Shown here: one piece after another, positions 16,488-26,116 of the stretch
Layout: every line of letters starts with the position of its first letter
Position numbering within the stretch: position 1 is the stretch's first letter
NCBI RefSeq assembly: GCF_020707215.1
Contig: NZ_JAJFET010000004.1
Coordinates: forward strand, 124,001-188,000
Reading direction: 5' to 3'
DNA: 64,000 bases
From: Sphingomonas sp. PL-96
GTDB lineage: Bacteria > Pseudomonadota > Alphaproteobacteria > Sphingomonadales > Sphingomonadaceae
Position numbers and translations under genes: made by a program
Notes under the pieces: model-generated
The model's database searches: none
The model's input: only the letters and a program-made list of their open reading frames with translations
What the model was told of the DNA's origin: nothing

Positions 16488-16652
16488 CTGCCCCTCCCCC
16501 AAGGCGGCCGCAGGCGGCGGCCGGTGCCGTTTCGACACGCGCCAATGCTACGCCGGCTCCGGCTCGGGGGCAATGCTCCTGCGCCATGGCAGCGTGCAGG
16601 CGCAGCCGCCTGGTGATAGGATGAAACGCTGGAGCGATTGTGGAGAGACGCG

Positions 16653-17027
16653 ATGGGCGTGACCGGTATCGGCGGCTTCTTCTTCCGCGCACGGGCTCCG
16701 GAGTCGCTTCGCGCCTGGTATGCCGAGCTTTTGGGGATTGGTGCGGACTCGAACGGCGCCTGGGAGACCCAGGCGGGTCCGACCATCTTTGCGCCCTTTG
16801 CCGCCGACACCGATTATTTCGCCGCCGACCGGCAGTGGATGCTCAACCTGCGCGTCACCGATCTCGACGGCCTTTCCGCGGCGCTGGAGCGGGCGGGCGT
16901 CCCGGTCCTCACCAAGCCGGAGTGGGACATGCCCGGCATCGGCCGCTTCGCGCGCATCCACGATCCCGAGGGCAACCCGATCGAGCTGTGGGAATCCGCC
17001 GCCCCTGCCGCCGGCGTAGAGCCGTAG
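16653..17027 (+). CDS. VOC (glyoxalase/bleomycin resistance) superfamily protein
   Basis: A 124-residue single VOC domain: MGVTGIGGFFFRARAPESL opening, AWYAELLGI, and the closing FARIHDPEGNPIELWE whose glutamates are the common metal ligands. ATG 16653 has a ggagag ribosome-binding site 8 bases upstream; in-frame non-ATG starts further upstream are unnecessary. VOC proteins include glyoxalases, dioxygenases and drug-binding proteins, and nothing here identifies the substrate. Confidence 0.85.
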   Translation: MGVTGIGGFFFRARAPESLRAWYAELLGIGADSNGAWETQAGPTIFAPFAADTDYFAADRQWMLNLRVTDLDGLSAALERAGVPVLTKPEWDMPGIGRFARIHDPEGNPIELWESAAPAAGVEP

Positions 17028-17155
17028 GCCGGTCCGGCGGTGCGAGTCGTCGATCACCAGCCCAACGCATGGTTCCTGCTCGAGGAGGGCGCCGCCTGCT
17101 CAGCAAGACGGCGGTACCGGCGGCTGGCCCGGCGTACAGGGTCGGCGCTTCAACC

Positions 17156-17539
17156 TCAGACGCAGCGTGGGTCGCGTTCCGGCGCACCGGCGCCGCGGGT
17201 GCTCCAGCTGCCGTTCGGAGTCTGGTATTTTTCACCCGGCCGGGTCTTGGCGATCAGGTTGCAGCCGGAGACGAACGCGAACTGCTCCACCGTCGCACCA
17301 TTGGCGGCCAGCCGGGTGTACGCCGCCTTGCGCTTGATGTTGATGCTGTTGACCAGCGCGCGCAATTCGGGCGTGGCATTGCCGACGATGCCCAGATAGC
17401 CGTCCGTCTGCTCGCCGACCTGGCCCGCCGAACGCGCGGCCTCATAGGCGGGGTCGCGCTGTGCCCAGGCGGCGCCCGCCATGCCGGTGACCGCAACCGC
17501 CGCGGCGGCCGCGAACACGATCTTCATTCCCTTGCGCAT
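17156..17539 (-). CDS. ydbL: YdbL-family periplasmic protein (DUF1318)
   Basis: A 127-residue secreted protein: signal peptide to about residue 26 (cleavage after GAAWA), then the DUF1318 body with AYEAARSAGQVGEQTDGYLG, INIKRKAAYTRLA and the C-terminal cysteines of FVSGCN and DPRCV. The partner order ydbH-ynbE-ydbL is the same as in E. coli, where YdbL modulates YdbH-YnbE function in lipid transport to the outer membrane. It begins one base after the ynbE stop, so all three genes are one transcription unit. Confidence 0.88.
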   Translation of the reverse strand: MRKGMKIVFAAAAAVAVTGMAGAAWAQRDPAYEAARSAGQVGEQTDGYLGIVGNATPELRALVNSINIKRKAAYTRLAANGATVEQFAFVSGCNLIAKTRPGEKYQTPNGSWSTRGAGAPERDPRCV

Positions 17540-17540
17540 C

Positions 17541-17726
17541 TTAGAAAATCCCCGGATTCTGCTGGATCAGGCTCTTCGCCTCACCGTCCAGACGATACAC
17601 CACTTCCTGCGTAATGTTGATGTTCAGGTTGATCTCGATCGGCTTGTCCGGTGCGCTCACGTTCACGCAACCGGCCGTCGCCGCCACGATCGCGACGCCC
17701 AGCGCCGCTGCCATCCACCTACGCAT
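17541..17726 (-). CDS. ynbE: YnbE-family outer-membrane lipoprotein
   Basis: A 61-residue lipoprotein precursor from ATG 17726 (MRRWMAAALGVAIVAATAGC; the last cysteine is the lipidation site). The body PIEINLNINITQEVVYRLD is the YnbE signature. In E. coli, YnbE is an outer-membrane lipoprotein proposed to complete a beta-strand bridge with YdbH. A GTG six bases earlier (17732) could also start it, but ATG has the better-spaced gagg. It lies between ydbH (9-base gap) and ydbL. Confidence 0.9.
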   Translation of the reverse strand: MRRWMAAALGVAIVAATAGCVNVSAPDKPIEINLNINITQEVVYRLDGEAKSLIQQNPGIF

Positions 17727-17735
17727 CTGCACGCC

Positions 17736-20700
17736 TCATCGTGTTGTTCCTGACATATTGCCGCTTTCGGAGGGCTGAACGGGCCGCGTCGGCATGACCG
17801 GCTGCGGGACGGCCGGCTGCGGCGCTGCTGGCGCCGGCCCCGAGGTGGCGGCGTCCTTCTGCGCGTCCATCAGCGCCGGCAGGTTGCGCTCGATCAGCCG
17901 CTTGGGATCGTAATAGCTCTGCACCGAATCGATCAGCTGACGGAAAGGCGCCTTGATTCGCACGTTGAACACGAACGGCAGCCGCGCCAGCCGGCGGATC
18001 AGGAAGTTGGACTGTGCCCCCTCCCCCTGGCTCACGCCCCGGAAGCGGATCGCGGTCACCATCTCGCCCGCCAGCGGCCCGTTCATCTCCAGCGTGAGGT
18101 TCTGGTAATCGAGGCTTTTGAGCGCCTGGAAGGCCAGATTGCCCCAGACGCCGACGTCTTCCTTGGTCACCTCACCGACATAGGCGATGTTGCCGCCGCC
18201 TTCGCGCGCCACCAGCCGGCCGCCCTCGATCCGCCCGCCGTGCATGTCGAAGATCATCGGCAGCACGCCGTCGAAGGTCCCGCTCGCGTTGAGGTTGTCG
18301 AACTCATATTCCTGAAGCAGCAGGCCGGCATCCACGCCCGTCGCGCGAAAGGTCATGCGCCGCTCCTCTTGCGGTGCGAAGTCCAGCAGCGTCGGCTCCA
18401 GCACCATGCTCCCGCCGGCGAGCGGCCAGCGCCCGCCCTCAATCTGGATGCGCTGCTCGGGGACCAGCCGATAGCGGACCTCGCCGTCCTTGAACGGAAT
18501 GCCGGGATTCGCCTCGGCAACGGTGACCAGCTGGTTGGGCGCGGTCACCAGACCCAGAAGGTCGGTGAAGTGGATTTCGCCCGCAATCCCCGTCGCCGGA
18601 CCGAAGGCGGCGGCCAGGTCGGTGCCCGCGGTGCGGAAGGTGCCGGTGCTGGTCACACCCTCGCCGTTCCAGGCGATATGACCGTCGCCGGTCACCGTCC
18701 CCTTCACCTCGGCGATCACGCCAAAGGTGAGCGGCGTCAGTTCCTCGGGCTGGAAATTCTCGCCAAAGCTGATGCCCGGCACCTTCAGCTCGGCCGTGCC
18801 CGCGCCGCGGCCCAGGTCATGGGTGATGGCGACCGTTGCCACCATCACCCGCTTGGCCGGGTGCCGGAGCGTTCCCGTCGCCGTGATGGTGTTGCCGGCC
18901 AGGGTCAGCGCGACGTCATCGCTCGCCAGCGTCTCGAACCGGCGCTGCTCGCCGGTCTGCACATCGTCCAGCTTGAGGGCACCGGCAAGCTTCAGCACGC
19001 CACCCGCAAAGCGCCAGTCGCCCGCCGCGCCCGACAACAGCAGCGGCACACTGCCGATCTGCCCCGCCCCTTCGGCAAAGCGCCCGCCGACGCCGCCGTT
19101 CGCGATCCGCCCCTCCAGCCGCCCGGCATCGATCCGCGTCACCCGCTCGGGCGCGCCGATCCGGCTCTCCACGCCCTCAAGCGCAAAGCTCAGGTTGCCA
19201 AGGCCGAAGCGCCCGCCCCGCATCGCCAGCGCCATCGGGCTGCTCCCCAGCCGCCCGGCAAGCCGCGTCGCCCCCAGCCGCGCCCCGCCGCGCAGGCCCC
19301 CGCGATCCACCGCCACCAGCGCGCGGTCCGTCGGGCAGAGGCGCAGCCGCGCGGGCTCCAGCACCAGTGACGAAACCGCCAGCCGCTGCCAGCCGACCGC
19401 CGTGCAGTCCGGGTTCACCGTCACGGCCGAACCGCCATCCCAATGCCCCGACAGCGGCACCGTCAGCCCGTCGACCCGCCCATCCGCGAGCGGGCCGCTC
19501 AGCGTTGCCTGGGTGTCGAAGCGGGTGTGCCCATCGCTGGCACGGGCGAAGCGCACCGGGGTGAGCGCCAGGCGCGCGCCACCCGCAGCATAGGGCCGCA
19601 CGATGGCGGTGCCGGTGATGGCACCACCGGGCTGCGCCTGCGCCAGCTGCACCGCCGCCTCCGGCAGCCCGCCACCGCCGGCCGTCAGCATGCCGTTGAG
19701 CGCCAACCCACCGTTGGGCCAGCCATAGGCGACGCCTTCGCGACCAGCGAGCACCACGCTCGCCCCGCTCGCGGCATCCGCCGACAGCCGACGCACCACC
19801 AGCCGGCCACCCTTGGCGCCCTGGGTCACGCCCAGCTGCGCCGCCACCTCGAACTTCTGCCCGGCCGCCATTCCGGCGCGCGCCAGCGCCGCCATCAGCG
19901 GCCCGACCGGCGATCCCGCGCCGGCCGATCCCAGCGCGGCCACCTGCCGCAGCGTCGTCTGCGGCAGCGCCAGGCCCTGGGCTGCAACCGTCCCGTCGAA
20001 CGCCTGCTGCGCGCCGACGCGATAGCGCCCGTCGATCGCGAGCCCGATGCCGCCGATGCCCGCCGCCGCAAAGCGGCCGCTCTCCAGCTGCGCATTGCCC
20101 TGGGTATCGCGGGCGCTGCCGCTGAAATCGACGCGCCCTTTCAGCCCACGCACCTGTGCGCCGGCGCTTGCCAGCCCGGCAGCGGCAAGCTCGGCCCGGC
20201 CCTGCCAGCGGTCAAGCCGCTCGCCCAAGGTCAGCTCCAGCCGGGTGGCGAGCCCGGTCAGCCGCGTGTCGCCACAGGCCAGCGACGCCGCGCGCACGGG
20301 CCCCGCCAGCGACGGCCGCGCGTCCGCGATGCGGATCGTGACTGCCGCGCTCAGCTGCCGCACCGTGCACGCGCCGCCCGCCGCCAGCCGGTCCGACGCC
20401 GCGGCAAGACTGCCTGAAAAGCCGTCGTCCAGCCGCCCGCTGCCGCTCAGCTTCAGCCCAACGACCCCGCCCGGCGTTTCGAGCCGCATGCGCGCGTCGG
20501 CGATTTCCGCGTCCAGCTCGGGCAGCGCGAACGGCTTGCCCGACGGGGCCGGCAGCAGCTTGTCGATCGCGCCCAGCGACACCTTGCCATTCACAAGCCG
20601 CCCGCGCAGCCGCACATGGCCGACCCGCACGCCCGTCACTTCCGGTCCCGACAGCGTCATGCGCGTGCGCAGCTCGGCCCAGTCCGCCACCAGATCGGGG

Positions 20701-20972
20701 TCGCGCGGATCGCCGATCACCACATCGGTCAGCCGCTGGCGGCCGAGATTCAGGTCGGCGATCCTGTAGCGGGCCGGCACGCCGCGTTCGGCAAGCGCCT
20801 GGCGCACGAAATTGTCGGCGATCGGCTTGCGAACGACCCACAGCGCGATCAGCGCTAGCAGCAGCACAAGCGCCACCACCAGCGCCGCGCGCCTGCGGCG
20901 CGACCAACGCCGCCGCTCGGGCAGCCCTTCCGGCATCAGGCCATCCGGCGTGTCGGTGGTCTCAGACGTCAC
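17736..20972 (-). CDS. ydbH: AsmA-like intermembrane lipid transport protein YdbH
   Basis: A protein of about 1078 residues with one N-terminal membrane helix (AALVVALVLLLALIALWVV) followed by a very long periplasmic beta-rich region, the layout of the AsmA/TamB/YhdP family of bridge-like lipid transporters. YdbH, TamB and YhdP share phospholipid transport to the outer membrane in E. coli. The C-terminal half carries the family stretch FEFDNLNASGTFDGVLPMIF-like segment and ends in a Pro/Ala-rich tail. I chose the GTG at 20972 (VTSETTDTPDG), which has agggagag 9 bases before it; ATG at 20936 is the next option, and the open frame to 21056 is not needed. First gene of the ydbH-ynbE-ydbL operon. 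Confidence 0.88.
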   Translation of the reverse strand: MTSETTDTPDGLMPEGLPERRRWSRRRRAALVVALVLLLALIALWVVRKPIADNFVRQALAERGVPARYRIADLNLGRQRLTDVVIGDPRDPDLVADWAELRTRMTLSGPEVTGVRVGHVRLRGRLVNGKVSLGAIDKLLPAPSGKPFALPELDAEIADARMRLETPGGVVGLKLSGSGRLDDGFSGSLAAASDRLAAGGACTVRQLSAAVTIRIADARPSLAGPVRAASLACGDTRLTGLATRLELTLGERLDRWQGRAELAAAGLASAGAQVRGLKGRVDFSGSARDTQGNAQLESGRFAAAGIGGIGLAIDGRYRVGAQQAFDGTVAAQGLALPQTTLRQVAALGSAGAGSPVGPLMAALARAGMAAGQKFEVAAQLGVTQGAKGGRLVVRRLSADAASGASVVLAGREGVAYGWPNGGLALNGMLTAGGGGLPEAAVQLAQAQPGGAITGTAIVRPYAAGGARLALTPVRFARASDGHTRFDTQATLSGPLADGRVDGLTVPLSGHWDGGSAVTVNPDCTAVGWQRLAVSSLVLEPARLRLCPTDRALVAVDRGGLRGGARLGATRLAGRLGSSPMALAMRGGRFGLGNLSFALEGVESRIGAPERVTRIDAGRLEGRIANGGVGGRFAEGAGQIGSVPLLLSGAAGDWRFAGGVLKLAGALKLDDVQTGEQRRFETLASDDVALTLAGNTITATGTLRHPAKRVMVATVAITHDLGRGAGTAELKVPGISFGENFQPEELTPLTFGVIAEVKGTVTGDGHIAWNGEGVTSTGTFRTAGTDLAAAFGPATGIAGEIHFTDLLGLVTAPNQLVTVAEANPGIPFKDGEVRYRLVPEQRIQIEGGRWPLAGGSMVLEPTLLDFAPQEERRMTFRATGVDAGLLLQEYEFDNLNASGTFDGVLPMIFDMHGGRIEGGRLVAREGGGNIAYVGEVTKEDVGVWGNLAFQALKSLDYQNLTLEMNGPLAGEMVTAIRFRGVSQGEGAQSNFLIRRLARLPFVFNVRIKAPFRQLIDSVQSYYDPKRLIERNLPALMDAQKDAATSGPAPAAPQPAVPQPVMPTRPVQPSESGNMSGTTR

Positions 20973-21075
20973 GCCGGCTGCACTCTCCCTTGGCCGCGGA
21001 TCGTTACGACCCCCGCGTGGTGGGTCAAGCTCCACGATTGCGCACGATCCCTGCACCGCCTAGCCTCAACGGACC

Positions 21076-21768
21076 ATGAACGCACCGCCTGGGCCCAGCA
21101 CCGACGGCACCGGCCACCGCGCACGCTTGCGCGGGCGGCTGCTCGACGACGGCGGAGAGGCGCTGCTCGACCATGAGCTGGTCGAATATCTGCTGGCGCT
21201 CGCCATCCCGCGCCGCGACACCAAGCCGCTGGCCAAGGCGCTGCTGCACGAGTTCGGCGGGCTGGGCGGGCTCTTGTCGGCCGATCCCCGCGCGATCGCG
21301 CGTGTGCCGGGCATGGGCGACACCGCGGTGGCCGCGCTCAAGATTGCCCATGCCTCGGCGATCCGCATGCTGCGCGGCGAGATGGCGGCACGGCCGGTAC
21401 TGTCCAACTGGCAGGCGGTGCTCGATTATCTTCACGCCGAAATGGCCTATCACACCATCGAGCGGGTGCGCGTCCTGCACCTCAACGTCCGCAACATGCT
21501 GATCCGAGACGAGCTGGTGGCGGAGGGGTCGATCGACCAGGCGCCCGTCTATGCGCGCGAAGTGATCCGCCGCGCGATCGAACTCGGCTCGGCTGCACTG
21601 ATCCTGGTGCACAACCATCCCAGTGGCGACGTCACCCCCAGCCGCGCCGACATCGACCTCACCCGCATCGTCGTGCAGGCGGCCAAGCACCTCGACATCG
21701 CCGTCCACGACCATGTCATCATCGGAACGCAAGACCATACCAGCCTGCGCGCCAAGGGGCTGATGTAG
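21076..21768 (+). CDS. radC: RadC-family (JAB1/MPN) protein
   Basis: A 230-residue protein with an N-terminal helix-hairpin-helix-type region (LLSADPRAIARVPGMGDTA) and a C-terminal JAB1/MPN metalloprotease-like fold. The zinc-site pattern VHNHPSGDVTPSRADID begins near residue 177. Despite the name, E. coli RadC has no proven role in DNA repair; members are conserved hydrolase-like proteins. The gene is divergent from ydbH. Confidence 0.9.
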   Translation: MNAPPGPSTDGTGHRARLRGRLLDDGGEALLDHELVEYLLALAIPRRDTKPLAKALLHEFGGLGGLLSADPRAIARVPGMGDTAVAALKIAHASAIRMLRGEMAARPVLSNWQAVLDYLHAEMAYHTIERVRVLHLNVRNMLIRDELVAEGSIDQAPVYAREVIRRAIELGSAALILVHNHPSGDVTPSRADIDLTRIVVQAAKHLDIAVHDHVIIGTQDHTSLRAKGLM

Positions 21769-21821
21769 GGGGGAGGCTCCCCAGCCGACCGCCTCTGGGG
21801 GCAGCGGAACCTCGCCCCCGG

Positions 21822-21912
21822 CCGTGCTCCTGCGCAGGCAGGAGCCCAGGGCCCCAGGTTCTGCAGCCGTTGCCTGCCTGACCCTGGATCCCTGCCTGCG
21901 CAGGGATACGGC
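21822..21912. repeat. Composite intergenic hairpin repeat
   Basis: Left hairpin cgtgctcctgcgcaggcagg (from 21823, then agcccagg), a spacer containing gccgttgcctgcctg, and right hairpin accctggatccctgcctgcg (to 21912). Same composite as at 11848, 33208 and 54292. The 345-base gene-free stretch 21769-22113 holds this element and the terminator below; the rest shows nothing recognisable. Confidence 0.8.
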
Positions 21913-22026
21913 TGCGTGGGGGACCTGCCCTCCCGTCGCGATGATTGCGGAAAGCCGGACTTCAGCGCCGGTCCTCAAGACGCGGAAACATGGCGGGTTG
22001 AAGGAAGTATAACCCGCCCCAAAAGC

Positions 22027-22056
22027 AAACGGCCGCCGGACGGAAGTCCGGCGGCC
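22027..22056 (-). terminator. Terminator of the EF-hand gene
   Basis: Perfect 11-bp stem ggccgccggac (22031-22041) with gtccggcggcc (22046-22056). On the minus strand the stem is followed by GTTTGCTTTTGG, so it serves the leftward EF-hand gene that ends at 22114. Confidence 0.75.
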
Positions 22057-22113
22057 GGCACCGGCCCAGGGGAAGGAGGCCGGAATGGGGTGATTGGATC
22101 CCTCGCTGCGGGG

Positions 22114-22572
22114 TCAGCCCGCCGCGCTGGTCAGAAAACTGGTCAGCTCGGCTTTCGACACCGTCTTCGACTTGTCGGTGTCCGCCTGGGCGAAGGCCTG
22201 GGTAATCCAGGTCTTCATCTGCGGGCTGTCGGCCGTGGCACCGGGCTCGGTCGCGGAGCGCAGCGATGCCATCCAGGCGCCGAACTGTGTCTGCGTCAGC
22301 GTGTCCTTGCCGCCGGAATATTTGGCGAAATCCTGCTCGACCACCTGCGCGATCTGCGACGGGGTCGCGGCTGCGGACGACTGCGCATCGGGCGCCGACT
22401 GCGGTGCTGCCTGAGTCGTGTCCGGCGTGGTCGCCGTCGGCGGCAAGCTTTGCTGCTGCGCACCCGGCGTACCCACCCCTGCGGACGGACTTCCCGGCGT
22501 GGTCTGGCCGGTCTGCGCCAGTGCAGGCGCAGCAACCGCGATCGCACCGATCAGAAGAATCTGCTTCAACAT
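22114..22572 (-). CDS. Secreted EF-hand domain protein
   Basis: A 152-residue protein from ATG 22572 with ggaggct 4-10 bases upstream. Signal peptide MLKQILLIGAIAVAAPALAQ, a low-complexity Pro/Thr/Ala/Gln linker to about residue 73, then a helical domain ending in one EF-hand loop, DTDKSKTVSKAE at 131-142, with Asp, Asp, Ser, Thr and Glu at the calcium-ligand positions. A second, weaker helical segment (YSGGKDTLTQTQFGAWM) may be a degenerate partner EF-hand. Probably a periplasmic calcium-binding protein; function unknown. Confidence 0.82.
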   Translation of the reverse strand: MLKQILLIGAIAVAAPALAQTGQTTPGSPSAGVGTPGAQQQSLPPTATTPDTTQAAPQSAPDAQSSAAATPSQIAQVVEQDFAKYSGGKDTLTQTQFGAWMASLRSATEPGATADSPQMKTWITQAFAQADTDKSKTVSKAELTSFLTSAAG

Positions 22573-22778
22573 CTTCAGCCTCCATTTCCAATGCTTGCGC
22601 CCACCGGCAGCTTGTCGGTGCAGCGCCTCTGGCTGTGAGGAGAATATAGGCATTGTTTCTTTGATTTCACCACTGGCTGGCCATGCGTCGGACGGCATCT
22701 TGTCGGCTTTTCCGCTCGACTCGGGGGCCAAGCGTTGGCATTCGGCGGCCAACCGACCCTCCAGACAGGCAGACCCGC

Positions 22779-24095
<1,317 letters not shown>

Positions 24096-24101
24096 GCCAG
24101 A

Positions 24102-24129
24102 CGCTCCGGCCGCACATGCGGCCGGAGCG
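24102..24129. terminator. Perfect hairpin between purB and the HsdR-N gene
   Basis: Palindrome of 13+2+13 bases, cgctccggccgca with tgcggccggagcg, 6 bases after the purB stop. It lacks a clear T-run, and may act as a bidirectional terminator for the convergent genes. Confidence 0.5.
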
Positions 24130-24179
24130 ATCAAACGCAGTGTGGCCTATCTCCTTGGACCCACGAAGTAAGGCGTGTT

Positions 24180-25250
24180 CTACTCCGGGATCGTACCGTC
24201 CAGTTCCCGTAACCGCGCCTCGATCAACGGCGCGAGCTGATAGATCGCCGTTAGTTCGGGTAGCTGATGCCGCGTTTCGTCCTTCCCGGCGAAGGTACCG
24301 AAATACTTTACTGTGACGCCGTTAAACCACATGCGTGCAATCGTTTTCCGGTTGTTGTCGTCCAGCAAGATCGCGCAGTAGGACTTGGCATCGCGCAGGA
24401 TAATCCGCTTCGGATCCACCAGCCGGGACGCGATTGCCTGAACGATGTGGAAGCCGGAAATCTCTTCCTGCGTCGTGACCACGTCCTCTTCATTACCAGG
24501 AGCTTCTGCCGCTTCGGCGACAACAGGAGCGGGCGCGGCGGCGTTGAGCGCAGACGAAAGACGCTCGTTGACCAGATCGCGCACGAGCGCACTGATCGTC
24601 GCCACAAGCATCTTCGTGAAGTTCTCCTTCACGGCCGGTGTCAGTCGGCCACCGTGCACCCGCCGGGCGAGCAACTCGACGAACCCCTCTGAAGGCTCAG
24701 CGAACTCCCGCTCCAGCTCCCTGCGGAGGAGCGACTGCACCTTGAGGTTGCCGGCCTCCTGAACGATCTTCTCGATGTCGAAGCTGGCCTTCGCGAACTT
24801 CTCGATCGTCTTCGCATCGGTCGGCTTCAGCGCGTCCATCGAGAAAGAAAAGAAGGGCTTCTCGTCCATGATGTTCGGCTTCTCGACATCGGAGAAGAAC
24901 TGATAGTTGACGCCGTTGGTCAGCACCGCCAGCCGGGCATCGGTCGCTGTGAAATAGCGGAAGAGCTGGGAGGCGTGCTTGACGTTCAACTCCGACGCGG
25001 CTGGCTTGCACTCGATCAGGACATCGACACTGCCGCCCTTGCATATCGCATAATCAACCTTCTCGCCCTTCTTAGTACCGACGTCGGCGGTGAACTCCGG
25101 CACCACCTCCGCCGGGTTGAAAACGTCATAGCCTAGCGCCTGAAGAAAGGGCATGACCAACGCTGTCTTCGCTGCCTCTTCCGTAAGCAGAACTTCGCGA
25201 TGCTCGATGCTGCGCTTCTGCAGATCCGCAAGTTTCATGCCCAAGTCCAT
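24180..25250 (-). CDS. Orphan type I restriction enzyme R-subunit N-terminal-like nuclease
   Basis: A 356-residue protein with an N-terminal PD-(D/E)xK nuclease-type domain resembling the HsdR N-terminal region: E24 in the first helix, D66 in [11 protein letters not shown], and the E-x-K core [10 protein letters not shown] at 76-84 (E80, K82), followed by [23 protein letters not shown]. No helicase motor follows; the C-terminal third (about 255-350) is a separate domain with [17 protein letters not shown]. There is no modification or specificity subunit beside it. Its base composition is visibly lower in GC than its neighbours, suggesting acquisition. It could be a stand-alone defence nuclease; the exact role is unknown. 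Confidence 0.75.
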   Translation of the reverse strand: MDLGMKLADLQKRSIEHREVLLTEEAAKTALVMPFLQALGYDVFNPAEVVPEFTADVGTKKGEKVDYAICKGGSVDVLIECKPAASELNVKHASQLFRYFTATDARLAVLTNGVNYQFFSDVEKPNIMDEKPFFSFSMDALKPTDAKTIEKFAKASFDIEKIVQEAGNLKVQSLLRRELEREFAEPSEGFVELLARRVHGGRLTPAVKENFTKMLVATISALVRDLVNERLSSALNAAAPAPVVAEAAEAPGNEEDVVTTQEEISGFHIVQAIASRLVDPKRIILRDAKSYCAILLDDNNRKTIARMWFNGVTVKYFGTFAGKDETRHQLPELTAIYQLAPLIEARLRELDGTIPE

Positions 25251-25355
25251 GCAAGCCCCCTATTCCCCTGTCGAAATAGTTGCGCGTTTCCATTTCGGAC
25301 GCAAGTAGGCTCGCAATCACTACTGGTGGGTGTGAACACCTCGCCTTGCGCGGCC

Positions 25356-25598
25356 CTATCCCCGCCGCCGGACGCCGATGCGCAGCAGCGCGAGCAGGCC
25401 GATCGCCATCCAGATGGTGTTGTTGAACACGCTCGGCAGCGCGCCGTGAGTCCAGGCGTTGGTAGCCATGCCGAGCGCGCCGCCCACGTTCATCAGCTGA
25501 TAGGGCCAGCCCCGCGCATCCAGCCGGCCGGTCGACAAGAGCGCATAGGCGAGCAGGATCGAAAACGACCCCGACCAGCCGACCACCTCGATCCACAT
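25356..25598 (-). CDS. Small inner-membrane protein, CBU_0592-like
   Basis: An 80-residue protein from ATG 25598 (MWIEVVGWSGSFSILLAYAL) with three predicted membrane helices. GWSGSFSILLAYALLSTG, YQLMNVGGALGM and NNTIWMAIGLLALL resemble the small CBU_0592-type membrane proteins found in many bacteria. No function is known. It stands alone between the HsdR-N gene and another small membrane protein gene. Confidence 0.78.
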   Translation of the reverse strand: MWIEVVGWSGSFSILLAYALLSTGRLDARGWPYQLMNVGGALGMATNAWTHGALPSVFNNTIWMAIGLLALLRIGVRRRG

Positions 25599-25664
25599 CG
25601 CCCGTTCTCCGCTACCTCGCGCTTGTGTCGGCCGCCGGAGCGGGAACTGCAATCCCGTGCGGTT

Positions 25665-25913
25665 CTATTCCCTGCCGCCCCAGCGCCACCGCCAGCCGCC
25701 GCGGGTGTGGGCGGCGGCAAGCGCCACCACGACGGCGGTCAGCACCACGACCACCACGCCAAATCCGCGCGGATGCGTCGGGGCCAGGAAGCGTCCCGCC
25801 AGCGAAATCGCCACGCCATAGGCGCCGATCAGCACCCAGCCTTGCCAGGCAATCGGCAAGCCTGCGCCATAGCCGAAGCGCTTGGGCGCGAACCATGCGT
25901 CGTCATCCTTCAT
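25665..25913 (-). CDS. Small two-helix membrane protein
   Basis: An 82-residue frame from ATG 25913 (MKDDDAWFAPKRFGYG). A soluble N-terminus with FAPKRFGYGAGLPIAWQGW leads into two hydrophobic segments (VLIGAYGVAISLAG and FGVVVVVLTAVVVALAA). Its start overlaps the end of the RHH gene by 11 bases, so it belongs to the SPFH-RHH operon. I know similar unnamed proteins in sphingomonads; function unknown. Confidence 0.78.
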   Translation of the reverse strand: MKDDDAWFAPKRFGYGAGLPIAWQGWVLIGAYGVAISLAGRFLAPTHPRGFGVVVVVLTAVVVALAAAHTRGGWRWRWGGRE

Positions 25914-26115
25914 CCTGGTTCTCCTTGGGTGGCCGGCCGCGCCGTACCGGCTGCGGCTCGGCAAGCTTCACGCCCCGCCTGGCGAGGGCTTCGCGCAACA
26001 GGCACTCCACCTGCGCATTGACGCTGCGCAGCTCGCCCGCGGCCGTGCGCTCGATCGCCGCGTACAGCGCGGGATCGAGCCGCAGGGGAAATGCCTTTTT
26101 CGGGGGTGCCGCCAC
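25903..26115 (-). CDS. Arc-like ribbon-helix-helix protein
   Basis: A 70-residue protein starting with GTG at 26115 (MAAPPKKAFPLRLDP). The stretch FPLRLDPALYAAIERTAAGE followed by NAQVECLLREALARRG is a ribbon-helix-helix DNA-binding fold, with an Arg/Lys-rich C-terminal tail (RRGRPPKENQ). It lies one base behind the SPFH gene and overlaps the next membrane protein gene, so it may regulate its own operon through the palindrome at 27025. No toxin-like partner is evident. Confidence 0.82.
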   Translation of the reverse strand: MAAPPKKAFPLRLDPALYAAIERTAAGELRSVNAQVECLLREALARRGVKLAEPQPVRRGRPPKENQDEG

Positions 26116-26116
26116 G

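Noticed and set aside
25903..26115. Toxin-antitoxin pair led by the RHH protein
   Set aside because: Neighbouring genes encode an SPFH protein and a small membrane protein; no RelE/ParE- or PIN-like toxin is present.
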